64,000 nucleotides of DNA from contig CAIXUZ010000012.1 of NCBI GenBank assembly GCA_903922735.1, positions 55,684-119,683 of the forward strand. Direction: 5' to 3'. This stretch comes from an uncultured Verrucomicrobia subdivision 3 bacterium (GTDB lineage Bacteria > Verrucomicrobiota > Verrucomicrobiia > Limisphaerales > UBA11358). A model generated the notes under the pieces. It was given only the letters and a program-made list of their open reading frames with translations, was not told the origin of the DNA and did no database searches. The position numbers and the translations under genes are program-made. How positions within the stretch are numbered: position 1 is the first letter of the stretch; the number at the start of each line of letters is the position of its first letter. Below, one piece after another: positions 27,401 to 35,698 of the stretch.

Positions 27401-29515
27401 CCCAACCCGCCACAAGGCCTGACTGTGATCATCGCGGCGACCAACCAGATTTTCCTGACCTGGCAGTCGGTGAGCAACGCAACCGGTTATATCGTTTTGC
27501 AGGGCGGGTCGGTGATTGCGACCGTTACAAGCACGAATTACTTGGATACAGGTCTTACTGCGGGGACCCTTTATACTTACACCGTAGAAGCCACCAATGC
27601 CGTTGGAATATCGCCTCCCAGCGCCGTGGCGACAGCGACCACGCCGATAGCTGGCGTGACTTTCCAGTGGGATGTCAACCCCGGCACTACTGGAGCGCAG
27701 GATGGTAGCGGAATCTGGGGGTCGGCGCCAATTGATTGGCTTTATGGCACGAACAATGTGGGTTGGTGCGATCAGAATTGGGCCGTTTTCGGCACCAATA
27801 CCACCACGAATTGCACGGTGACTTTGGCCAATGACGTGGCTCCGACGGGCATCACCTTCAACCCGACCATTGGCACTTATATCATTACGGGCGGCAATAC
27901 CCTCTGGACGACGAACGGGTTGAACCTCGTTGTGAACAGCAACGCCGTGATCAATACGCCCATCAGCGGCCCTGGCGGCTTGACCAAGAGCGGCACCGGG
28001 ACATTGACCATCAGCAACGCCAATGCCTATGCCGGAGTGACCACGATGAGTGCGGGCACGCTGAACGTCGCCGGCAATGAGTCGGGGGCCACGAACTCCC
28101 TGTTGGTGGGCATTACCGCCAGCAGTGCGACGACGGTCAACCTCCTGACGAACGGCGTGCTAGTCGTCGGAACCGGCAACGAAATTCGGGTGGGCACCAA
28201 CAGCTACGGAAGCAGTCAGGCAACAACTTTGAACGTCAACAGCGCGCTTACCAACAACGGGACGCTGTTTGTGGGCCGTCCGGGCGTGGTGAATCTCAAT
28301 CCCGGCGGAACCTGGCTCCAGAACGGGGCCATGACCATCAGGAGCGCGGGAGGTTATCCGGCAACCCTGAATGTGCTCGGCGGTGCGTTCATCTATGCTG
28401 GCAGCAGTCCGGTCGTTTTAAGTCCCCCCGTGGTATCTCCGGCGGATAACGGGTATGGAAAATTGACGATTGGCGGCGGAACCTTCACGACGGGGCAGGG
28501 ATTTACCAACAGCGCGGGCCCCAACTATACCGGCTATGCGCAGATTGTGCTGACCAATGGCGGGGCACTGGTTTTATCGGCGGACATTCCACAATTCACC
28601 ATGTGGTTGAATACCAATTCCATCCCGAATATTTGGCTGACGAATGGCGGCGGGGCAATTAACACGGCGGGCCATTCCACCACCATCAGCAACCTCATCG
28701 GCGGGTCGGGGTCGCTGACCAAGTCGGGTCAGGGCACGCTGACCCTGTCCGCCACGAACACCTACACCGGTGCCACCACCATTTCTGGCGGTGCCTTGCA
28801 GGTCAGCGGCTCGCTTGGCACCAACACCGTTACGGTTGCCTCCGGTGCCGTGCTGGGGGGGGGCGGCAACGTTCTGGGCAGTGTCATCCTGAACGGCACG
28901 CTTTCACCCGGCGGCGTTGGCATCGGTGTTTTCAAAACGGGTGGCGAGACTTGGAACGGCGGCGGGGCCTTTCAATTTGGTCTGAACAATGCCACCAACA
29001 GTTCCGGCTGGGATTTGCTCGCGGTTACCGGCGCGTTAAATTTACAGGCGACCTCCGGCACTCCCTTCACCATCCGTCTGGTTTCGCTGACAGCCAGCAA
29101 CACGCCCGGTCCCGTGACCGGATTTTCCGGTGCCGACAACTATGTCTGGCCGTTGGTGACCCCGACCGGTGGGATTATTAATTTCAACCCGGATCAGTTC
29201 GCGGTGGATGCCAGTGGTTTTAGCAACGCTTTCGCCGGCTCCTTTGTGGTCGGTACCAATGGCGGTGCGCTGTCATTGACTTACTCGGCGCCGTCGACGC
29301 TGCTGACCTCCGCAACTATGGTGACGGGCGGCCTGTTCCATATTAGTTTTAACGGCACCAGCAATCAGGGTTATCGGGTGGTGGCGAGCACCAATCTGAT
29401 GCTGCCACTGTCGAGCTGGTCAGTGCTATCGACCGGAATCTTCGGCGCTAGCCCGGTTAATTATTCGGAAAATCCCACTAACTGCCAACGGTTTTACCGC
29501 ATCGGCTCACCTTGA
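24431..29515 (+). CDS. Chondroitinase ABC-like PL8 lyase with FN3, autotransporter-type repeats and C-terminal sorting-like domain
   Basis: A 1694-residue secreted protein (signal MKIHHLSLAFLLMALEIVLA). Residues 20-185 form the beta-sandwich domain of chondroitin ABC lyases; about 210-560 is the alpha/alpha toroid; about 590-990 the PL8 supersandwich. By position against Proteus vulgaris chondroitinase ABC I (His501, Tyr508, Arg560, Glu653), the catalytic set is His441 and Tyr448 (HHWGHYNHYMYAF), Arg509 (LSGRSPF) and Glu602 (FWGSEIQTG); spacing is the same between the first two and shifted by nine for both others. A fibronectin type III domain (about 990-1077), passenger-type beta repeats (LTKSGTGTLTI, LTKSGQGTLTL) and a C-terminal domain ending QRFYRIGSP follow. 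It should depolymerise chondroitin/dermatan sulfate or hyaluronan outside the cell. Confidence 0.87.
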   Translation: MKIHHLSLAFLLMALEIVLAQTLYFTNSVPTNWTAASGSLAISTNHYKAPANLPSQCLQWNYAISDILTVTNPGIVAGAVTDYYSNTCSLWVYNPAPLTNQSLTFKFIDAGGTAQYTFNFYLNYSGWRQIQRSFYYDPMGGPHANANFTKVAIVGPTNMTGQLFIDGIIWAGARFTRYQDGQNPDIEGPNSATNFYHCFYELPPDIPTHAPTPAELNDLATARAAWLADNAGSNPGSGTLASTWQSWSNLNIVASGSNLVSVAIAQTGIWSFESWIAPLGQSIYWSSNVTSSNLLNLFIRDLWDQGLDYNSNFGPYDQANGAHFDYSFRNTPVAFILAYKSYTSDFKQHVWQMLNWYFRQGHYWTQTYAPGLTAGGSDDYVSTDDIYTQINQELGAVLFLTPDDTTAIQYLRGFSRFLGRFLAPTQGTDDGLKPDGCGFHHWGHYNHYMYAFPQVAHVVYNFNNTQFQISSNDYLNLRLAFMTMIRQANFPNAAHPTEVGFGPNSLSGRSPFQNSDIVIGYNDLQRLGVVGGPVLGQPVDPLVAQVYNRVFGAAYPYAAFNGYGTDTNTGFYQFNWSPVAVYAQSNWVACMHGMNSNFWGSEIQTGANLYGRYQSYGACEILYPGGDAASGWGLTGWDWNKPPGTTTILLPWAKLYVDEPLTYEIHDDKSRLNFSGGLAFRGNGICQGGNGGLYACNFQVYTNSSMTNHNGSFRWRKSWFCFTNNVICLGSNITNNDAVNPTITTLFQSLLSNPATPTVVNGTSVSTFPYAQTNSLSSAGWLLDGYSTGYFVRPGVNLVLSRSLQTSPDQAGSGSFSFTNYATAWINHGTAPAGAGYEYVVVPSTTAIAMTQLAIAYTNPAASPYAVLECDTTAHVVQWNPDGRIGYALFATNLLAAAVTNTGPIRSVSLPCLAMTQPVNGNLVLSVVNPDLNLVNDVSLPTNLTVTLAGIWSIASGSTNASVIAGTTNTTTLQIQIFNGFPVEVLLAVAPNPPQGLTVIIAATNQIFLTWQSVSNATGYIVLQGGSVIATVTSTNYLDTGLTAGTLYTYTVEATNAVGISPPSAVATATTPIAGVTFQWDVNPGTTGAQDGSGIWGSAPIDWLYGTNNVGWCDQNWAVFGTNTTTNCTVTLANDVAPTGITFNPTIGTYIITGGNTLWTTNGLNLVVNSNAVINTPISGPGGLTKSGTGTLTISNANAYAGVTTMSAGTLNVAGNESGATNSLLVGITASSATTVNLLTNGVLVVGTGNEIRVGTNSYGSSQATTLNVNSALTNNGTLFVGRPGVVNLNPGGTWLQNGAMTIRSAGGYPATLNVLGGAFIYAGSSPVVLSPPVVSPADNGYGKLTIGGGTFTTGQGFTNSAGPNYTGYAQIVLTNGGALVLSADIPQFTMWLNTNSIPNIWLTNGGGAINTAGHSTTISNLIGGSGSLTKSGQGTLTLSATNTYTGATTISGGALQVSGSLGTNTVTVASGAVLGGGGNVLGSVILNGTLSPGGVGIGVFKTGGETWNGGGAFQFGLNNATNSSGWDLLAVTGALNLQATSGTPFTIRLVSLTASNTPGPVTGFSGADNYVWPLVTPTGGIINFNPDQFAVDASGFSNAFAGSFVVGTNGGALSLTYSAPSTLLTSATMVTGGLFHISFNGTSNQGYRVVASTNLMLPLSSWSVLSTGIFGASPVNYSENPTNCQRFYRIGSP

Positions 29516-29528
29516 ATTCCGCTTCCAA

Positions 29529-31007
29529 ATGAAAATATTCCTGAACGCTGCTCTGATTATTCTGGGCTACCTCGCCAGCTTGCAGGCGGCAAATGAAACC
29601 AAGTTGCCGGCTCCGGTCATTCACCCGTCCACCGCCCAAGCCCAGCCAAAACCCAACATCATTTACATTCTCGTCGACGACGCCGGTTATGGCGATCTTG
29701 GCTGCTACGGGCAGAAGAGATTTACTACGCCGAACCTCGACCGCATGGCGGCGGAGGGGATGAAGTTCACGCGGCATTACGCGGGTTGCACGGTGTGCGC
29801 GCCTTCGCGTTGTGTGCTGCTGACGGGACTGCATACCGGTCACTGTCGTGTGCGTGGCAACGGTCCTGGCTTCGTGCCTGACACGGATTTGACCGTGCCG
29901 AAACTGCTCAAGAGCGCGGGTTACACAACGGCTTGCATCGGTAAATACGGCCTTGGGTCGCCGTTGCCGGTCGATGATCCGAATAAAAAAGGCTTTGACC
30001 ACTTCTTTGGCTATGTGGATACGGCTCACGCGCACAATTGCTACACGACGTTCCTCATCCGCGATGGCAAGCACGTGCCGTTGGAAAACAAGCCAATTCC
30101 GGGCACGGAGAAAAGGCCCGGCATGGGCATCGCCGCCTCTGATGGTCGCAAACAGTGGGCGCCGCAGCTTATTGCCGACGATGTGCAGCGTTGGCTCGAC
30201 GAACGCGGCCAGGAAAAGGACAAGCCGTTCTTTCTCTACTATGCGCTGAATCTGCCGCACGCCAACAACGAGGCGGGTAATGCGCAATCGCCGCTGGGTC
30301 ACGGATTGGAGACGCCGGGCTACGGCGAGTTCGCGGGTAAAGATTGGCCGGATGTGGAAAAAGGCTTTGCCAGCATGATGCGATTCATCGACGACCAGGT
30401 TGGCGCGGTGTTCGCAAAGTTGAAGGCGCTCGGGTTGGATGAAAACACGATTGTCTTTTTCACCAGCGACAACGGGCCGCACGAGGAAGGGTTGCATCAA
30501 GTCGCGTTCTTCCAGTCCAATGACGGACTCACCGGCAAAAAACGGGACCTCACCGAAGGTGGCTTGCGCGAGCCTTTCATCGCGCGGTGGCCTGGCAAAA
30601 TCAAAGCCGGCAGCGTGAACGAGCACGTCAGCGGATTTCAGGATTTCATGCCGACTGCTGCGGAGCTCGCGGGCGCGAGTGTGACGGCGACGTGCGACGG
30701 AATTTCATTTGTGCCGGCGTTGCTTGGGAACAGCCGCGCGCAGAAGCAGCATCCGTATCTGTTTTGGAATTTTCTGGAGCAGGGTGGCAAGCAATCGGTG
30801 CTCCAATGGCCGTGGAAGCTCATCCATCTGAACACCGGCATCGTGGACGCAGCGCCGAAGAACAAGGTCACAACGCCGAAGCCGATGGAGGTGCAGCTAT
30901 TCAACCTGGCCGCGGATCCCACGGAGCAGAATAACATGGTGGTCGAAAACCCGGGAATTGTGAAGCATCTCGAAGCGCTGATGCGGGAAGCATGGCTTGC
31001 ACCGTGA
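29529..31007 (+). CDS. Secreted type I sulfatase 5 (arylsulfatase A-like)
   Basis: A 492-residue protein with signal peptide MKIFLNAALIILGYLASLQA. PNIIYILVDDAGYGDLGCYG gives the metal ligands and Cys90 in CTVCAPSRCVLLTG is the formylglycine cysteine. GKYGLGS replaces the more common GKWHLG, and FTSDNGPHEEG supplies the distal metal ligands. It lies 13 bases downstream of the PL8 lyase and 10 bases upstream of the PF14099 lyase, so the three likely act on the same glycan. An N-acetylgalactosamine sulfatase role is a reasonable inference from that position, not something the sequence proves. Confidence 0.92.
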   Translation: MKIFLNAALIILGYLASLQAANETKLPAPVIHPSTAQAQPKPNIIYILVDDAGYGDLGCYGQKRFTTPNLDRMAAEGMKFTRHYAGCTVCAPSRCVLLTGLHTGHCRVRGNGPGFVPDTDLTVPKLLKSAGYTTACIGKYGLGSPLPVDDPNKKGFDHFFGYVDTAHAHNCYTTFLIRDGKHVPLENKPIPGTEKRPGMGIAASDGRKQWAPQLIADDVQRWLDERGQEKDKPFFLYYALNLPHANNEAGNAQSPLGHGLETPGYGEFAGKDWPDVEKGFASMMRFIDDQVGAVFAKLKALGLDENTIVFFTSDNGPHEEGLHQVAFFQSNDGLTGKKRDLTEGGLREPFIARWPGKIKAGSVNEHVSGFQDFMPTAAELAGASVTATCDGISFVPALLGNSRAQKQHPYLFWNFLEQGGKQSVLQWPWKLIHLNTGIVDAAPKNKVTTPKPMEVQLFNLAADPTEQNNMVVENPGIVKHLEALMREAWLAP

Positions 31008-31017
31008 TCCTGATTTT

Positions 31018-31920
31018 ATGAAATACGTCCTCGTAATCGTCATTGCCCTGCTGCTGGCAACCTTGAGTTTGCTGCCTGCCGCCGCCGCGCCAAAGTCAGC
31101 GACAGCAGCGGAAGTCAAAGTTCCCCATCTGACGGCCAAGGAAGTGTTCGATTACCGGCAGCCGGTGATTTTTCAGGACGATTTTAATTCCCGCCAGTTT
31201 GGTAATTGGCGGTTCTCGGAAAACGACAACTATGAGATTCCTCGCGAAAACCCCGAACGGATTAAAATCGTGGATGCGCCCGGTTTGGGCACCGGACGTC
31301 ATGCCGTGCGGTTTGCGGTGCGTCGCGCGCCGAACTCGTTTCGTTCGGAAATTGCGCTGCCCCATGAGCCGGGTTTTCAAGAGCGCTGGTATGGTGAGCG
31401 TATCTTTGTTCCGCAAGACTGGATATTTGATCCCAACCGGGGTGTGGACATCGTCATGCAATGGCACGCCATACCGGGCAATTGGCAGGCTACGTATCCA
31501 AATCTGGAAATCTCCATCGGAAAAACCAACTGGTTTGTCCGGCAAAGTTATGGCTCTGCCCAGACCAAGCCGACCCGCACGCAAAAGATATTGGATGATC
31601 CGGTTCAACCTAGTTCCTGGGTTTCGTGGGTGATTCACGCCAAATGGTCGGCAGGTGCCGATGGCTTGTTGCAAATTTGGAAGGATGGCAAACTGGTGGT
31701 GGATAGAAAGGGAACCAACGTCTATTCGACGATCGGGGTGGAATACACGCCTTATCTCAAAACCGGAATCTATCATCCGGAATGGAATTTAAAAACCCCT
31801 GAAAAACAAAAGGCTTTCGACAATGAAAACCCCATCGCGATAAACAAGGTTATCTACGCAACGGACATAAAGATTGGGAACGAGCGCGCCAAGTTCGAGG
31901 ATGTTGCCCCTAAGCCTTGA
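31018..31920 (+). CDS. Secreted polysaccharide lyase (PF14099, heparin lyase I/PL20-like)
   Basis: A 300-residue protein from the ATG at 31018, giving signal peptide MKYVLVIVIALLLATLSLLPAAAA. The jelly-roll pattern of PF14099 is clear: IFQDDFNSRQFGNWRF, RHAVRFAVRRAPNSFRSEIALP, RWYGERIFVPQDW, DIVMQWHAIPG, SWVSWVIHAKWSAGADGLLQIWKDG and YTPYLKTGIYHPEW. Characterised members of this fold cleave uronate-containing chains (heparin lyase I, glucuronan lyase); which substrate applies here is open. It is transcribed with the PL8 lyase and sulfatase 5. Confidence 0.78.
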   Translation: MKYVLVIVIALLLATLSLLPAAAAPKSATAAEVKVPHLTAKEVFDYRQPVIFQDDFNSRQFGNWRFSENDNYEIPRENPERIKIVDAPGLGTGRHAVRFAVRRAPNSFRSEIALPHEPGFQERWYGERIFVPQDWIFDPNRGVDIVMQWHAIPGNWQATYPNLEISIGKTNWFVRQSYGSAQTKPTRTQKILDDPVQPSSWVSWVIHAKWSAGADGLLQIWKDGKLVVDRKGTNVYSTIGVEYTPYLKTGIYHPEWNLKTPEKQKAFDNENPIAINKVIYATDIKIGNERAKFEDVAPKP

Positions 31921-32024
31921 TGTAATTTACGGATATAGCTACAGGATTGTTTGCCGTGCCGGGGTGAAATAGGTAAGGTTCAAAGCATAATCTTTGAAAC
32001 AGAATTTACTCATATCTTCACATC

Positions 32025-35000
32025 ATGAAATCAATCTGCCGCATTATTACACATTTCATTCTCGCCCTCGCAATGGCGGCGCCGCTGGCTGCGGCTGAAT
32101 CGAAGCAGCGCCTTGCCACCGGCTGGGAATATTATCAAGGTTCGCTCGGCAGTGCGTGGGAAATTTGGCGCGGCGATGCGGCGAGCGACAATGTCACATG
32201 GGTGCCGGTGACGCTGCCGCATTGTTTCAACGGTCGCGATGCGGTGGATCCCGACGTGCGCTATTATCAGGGGCTAGGTTGGTATCGGACGAAGTTGAAG
32301 GTGGCAAATCCATTTCTCAACGGGCGCACGCTGTTGCACTTCGATGGCGCGGGGCAGAAGTCGCTGGTGTTCGTTTACACCGAAAAAGTCGGTGAGCATC
32401 TCGGCGGCTATGACGAGTGGACTGTGGACATCACTGATGCGGCGGCGAAGGCGCTGAAGAACGAAGCGTTCAAGGGCGAGGTGCCGATTGCGGTGATGTG
32501 CGATAATTCGCGAGATGCCGAAAGTATTCCGTCCGACCTCAGCGACTTCAATCGTTACGGCGGTCTCTATCGTCATGTGAGTTTGGTTTATGTGCCGGCG
32601 GTTTCGGTGGAGCGCATGCATGTGGAGGCAAAGCTCGATGGCGACCATGCGGCGGTGAGCGTGCGTTTGCGGTTATTGAATCCAATGAAGACAAAGGACG
32701 AAGTCAGTCTTGAGTTTGAGGTTCAGGATCCGGCGGGCAAATCGTTTATCGTGCAAAAGGTCTCGCCCCTGAGCGAGCCGTGGACGGATGAGAAGCAGAT
32801 ATTTTCTTTTGTGATTCCGAAGCCCGCGCTGTGGTCGCCGAAGTCGCCCTCGCTCTATTGCATCAACGTCACGCTCAAATCAAAGCACGGCGGGCAGACG
32901 GTGTCGGAGCGTTTCGGCGTGCGCTCCGTCGAGTGGGTGGAGCACGGCCCGTTCAAGCTGAATGGCGAGCGGTTGCTGCTGCGCGGGACGCATTACCACG
33001 AGGATCACGCAGGCGTCGCGGCGGCGGTACCGGATGACGTCGTGCGCCAGACATTGACGATGATCAAGGAGATGGGCGCGAATTTTGTGCGCCTCGGCCA
33101 TTACCAGCAGGCGCCGCTCGTGCTTGATTTGTGCGACGAGCTCGGGCTGCTCGTGTGGGAGGAAGTGCCCTGGTGCCGCGGGGGTGTAGGCGGCGATCGC
33201 TTTAAGCAGCAGGCGCGGGACATGCAGCGTGCGATGATCGACCAGCATTACAATCATCCGGCGATCATTCTTTGGGGGCTTGGCAACGAAAACGACTGGC
33301 CGGGTGACTTTGAAGTGTTTGATAAGGAAAAAATCCGGGCTTTCATGGCCGAACTAAATGACGCGGCGCACAAGCTCGATCCGTCGCGTCAGACCTGCAT
33401 CCGGCGTTGTGATTTCTGCAAGGACATCGTGGACGTGTATTCGCCGAGCATTTGGGCGGGCTGGTATTCGGGCCGTTACACCGAGTATCGCGCGGCATCG
33501 GAGAAGGCGCTGAAGGACACAAAACATTTCTTTCACGCCGAATGGGGCGGCGACAGTCACGCGCGGCGCTACTCCGAGGAGCCGGAGAAAATGGTCGAAA
33601 AGGTTGAGACCGGCAAAGGCACGGCGGAAAAGGGCAAGGCCTACAAACTCAGCGGCGGCAAGGTGCGCATGTCGAAGGACGGAGATTGGTCGGAGAGTTA
33701 CATTGTGAATCTATTCGACTGGCACCTGAAGGAGCAGGCGCAGATGGACTGGCTCACCGGCAGTGCGCAATGGATTTTCAAAGACTTTGCCACGCCGCTG
33801 CGCCCGGAGAATCCCGTGCCGCGCGTGAACCAGAAGGGCGTTGTCGAACGCGACGGCACGCCGAAAGAGGGGTATTACGTTTTCCAGAGCTACTGGGCCG
33901 ACCAGCCGATGGCACACATCTACGGCCATAACTGGCCGGTTCGATGGGGCGCGGAGGGCGAGGCGAGGGAAGTGCGCGTTTATTCAAACTGCGGCGAGGC
34001 GGAGTTGTTCGTGAACGGCCAGTCTGCCGGTGTAAGAAAACGCGATGCAAAGGATTTTCCCGCGGCAGGACTGCGCTGGAATGTGAAATTGGACCAAGGT
34101 AAAAACACCCTGCGTACCGTGGCGAAGCGTGACGGAGTTGAAGTCGCCGACGCAATCAGCGTGGAATACCAGACCGCGAAATGGACCAAGCCATCCGAGC
34201 TCACGCTGAATGAAATCGCACAGGCGAATGGCATTGCCACGTTGGAAGTCCGCGTGTTTGACCGCAGCGGTGTCGCTTGTCTTGACGCGGCGAATAGTGT
34301 GCGTTTTGGACTTACCGGAGATGGCCGGCTGCTCGACAATCTCGGCACTTCAACCGGTTCGCGCGTCGTTCAGCTTTACAACGGTCGCGCGCAAATAAGC
34401 GCGCAACTCACCGGCCACAAGGTGAACATCAGTGTGTCGTCGGACGGAATGGCAACGGTGTTCAAGTATGTCACGAACAAGACGGCTGCGGTCGCGGGTG
34501 ATTCGTCCGCGCCCAAGCTGGATTATGGCCAGGCGGGCGGCTTGATGAAGCTGACGCTCGACGTGGTGGCGATTGATCGCGCTCGAATACTAAAGGCGGC
34601 GGATGCGGCGCTGGCACAGAAACCGGTGACCATTACGGCATTTCCGGCGAAGCTAAGTGAAGGCGGGCTGAATGATTTTTATTCGAACGGCGACTATTGG
34701 TGGCCTGATCCCTCGAAGCCCAATGGCCTGCCCTACATCCGGCACGATGGTGAGGTGAACCCCGATAACTTCATTGCGCACCGCATGGCGGTGAAGACGT
34801 TGCGTGATTCCGTGGCTGTGCTGGCCGCCGCTTACAAAATCTCCGGTGACGAGCGCTATGTCACGAAGGCCGCCGCACTGCTCGGTGTGTTTTTCCTGGA
34901 TGCCAAGACGCGGATGAACCCCAGCCTCAACTTTGCGCAGGCGGTTCCTGGCGTTTCGCCAGGGCGTGGCATTGGCATCATCGACACGCTGCACATCATC

Positions 35001-35651
35001 GAGATTCCCGCTGCCGTGAAGGCAATGGAGAAATCAAAAGCGTTTCCAGCTGAACTCGCAACGGGACTGCGCCAGTGGTTCCGCGAGCTCGCCGAATGGA
35101 TGGTTGCGAGCAGGAACGGCAAGGAAGAGGCCGCCGCGAAGAATAACCATAGTGTCGTCTTTTATTTGCAGCTTGCCGTGTTCGCCGACTTTATCGGCGA
35201 CGAAGCGAAGCTCGCCCTGTGCCGCAAACAATTCAAAGAAGTTTTCGTGCCGAAGCAGATGGCTCCCGATGGCGGATTTCCACTCGAACTCGCGCGCACC
35301 AAGCCCTATGGCTACTCGATTTTCCAGCTCGATAATATGACTTTGCTCTGTCAGGTTCTTTCTACTGAGGCAGACAATCTCTGGGATTTTGAATTGCCCG
35401 ACGGTCGCGGTATTCGCAAGGCGGTCGCGTTTCTGTATCCTTTTCTGGCAGATAAATCGAAGTGGACGCTGAAGCCCGATATTCAGGCGTGGGAAGGTTG
35501 GCCTGCGCGACAACCAAATCTCCTGTTTGCCGGCCTTGCGTTCGGCGAACAAAAGTATCTCGACCTCTGGCAAAAGCTTCCTGCAGACCCTGTCAATCCC
35601 GAGGTGCAACGCAATATCGGCATTACGCAGCCGCTGTTGTGGCTCAAGTAG
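32025..35651 (+). CDS. GH2 glycosidase fused to an alginate-lyase-type (PF05426) uronate lyase
   Basis: A 1208-residue secreted protein (signal MKSICRIITHFILALAMAAPLAAA). Residues 25-810 are a GH2 enzyme: sugar-binding sandwich, Ig-like domain, then a TIM barrel with acid/base Glu422 (GLGNENDWP) and nucleophile Glu506 (HAEWGGDS). From about residue 830 to the end is a second catalytic unit of the PF05426 alginate-lyase superfamily (PL5/PL38-type toroid): NDFYSNGDYWWPDPSKP, then KNNHSVVFYLQ with the Asn1041-His1042 pair, and a Tyr-rich PYGYSIFQLDN loop. Both parts look intact. The fusion joins an exo-glycosidase with a uronate lyase, presumably acting on alternating units of the same polymer. 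Confidence 0.85.
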   Translation: MKSICRIITHFILALAMAAPLAAAESKQRLATGWEYYQGSLGSAWEIWRGDAASDNVTWVPVTLPHCFNGRDAVDPDVRYYQGLGWYRTKLKVANPFLNGRTLLHFDGAGQKSLVFVYTEKVGEHLGGYDEWTVDITDAAAKALKNEAFKGEVPIAVMCDNSRDAESIPSDLSDFNRYGGLYRHVSLVYVPAVSVERMHVEAKLDGDHAAVSVRLRLLNPMKTKDEVSLEFEVQDPAGKSFIVQKVSPLSEPWTDEKQIFSFVIPKPALWSPKSPSLYCINVTLKSKHGGQTVSERFGVRSVEWVEHGPFKLNGERLLLRGTHYHEDHAGVAAAVPDDVVRQTLTMIKEMGANFVRLGHYQQAPLVLDLCDELGLLVWEEVPWCRGGVGGDRFKQQARDMQRAMIDQHYNHPAIILWGLGNENDWPGDFEVFDKEKIRAFMAELNDAAHKLDPSRQTCIRRCDFCKDIVDVYSPSIWAGWYSGRYTEYRAASEKALKDTKHFFHAEWGGDSHARRYSEEPEKMVEKVETGKGTAEKGKAYKLSGGKVRMSKDGDWSESYIVNLFDWHLKEQAQMDWLTGSAQWIFKDFATPLRPENPVPRVNQKGVVERDGTPKEGYYVFQSYWADQPMAHIYGHNWPVRWGAEGEAREVRVYSNCGEAELFVNGQSAGVRKRDAKDFPAAGLRWNVKLDQGKNTLRTVAKRDGVEVADAISVEYQTAKWTKPSELTLNEIAQANGIATLEVRVFDRSGVACLDAANSVRFGLTGDGRLLDNLGTSTGSRVVQLYNGRAQISAQLTGHKVNISVSSDGMATVFKYVTNKTAAVAGDSSAPKLDYGQAGGLMKLTLDVVAIDRARILKAADAALAQKPVTITAFPAKLSEGGLNDFYSNGDYWWPDPSKPNGLPYIRHDGEVNPDNFIAHRMAVKTLRDSVAVLAAAYKISGDERYVTKAAALLGVFFLDAKTRMNPSLNFAQAVPGVSPGRGIGIIDTLHIIEIPAAVKAMEKSKAFPAELATGLRQWFRELAEWMVASRNGKEEAAAKNNHSVVFYLQLAVFADFIGDEAKLALCRKQFKEVFVPKQMAPDGGFPLELARTKPYGYSIFQLDNMTLLCQVLSTEADNLWDFELPDGRGIRKAVAFLYPFLADKSKWTLKPDIQAWEGWPARQPNLLFAGLAFGEQKYLDLWQKLPADPVNPEVQRNIGITQPLLWLK

Positions 35652-35698
35652 AAATATAACCCGAAGACTAAATTTCCGTTGATTGTGAGATTTGCAAA

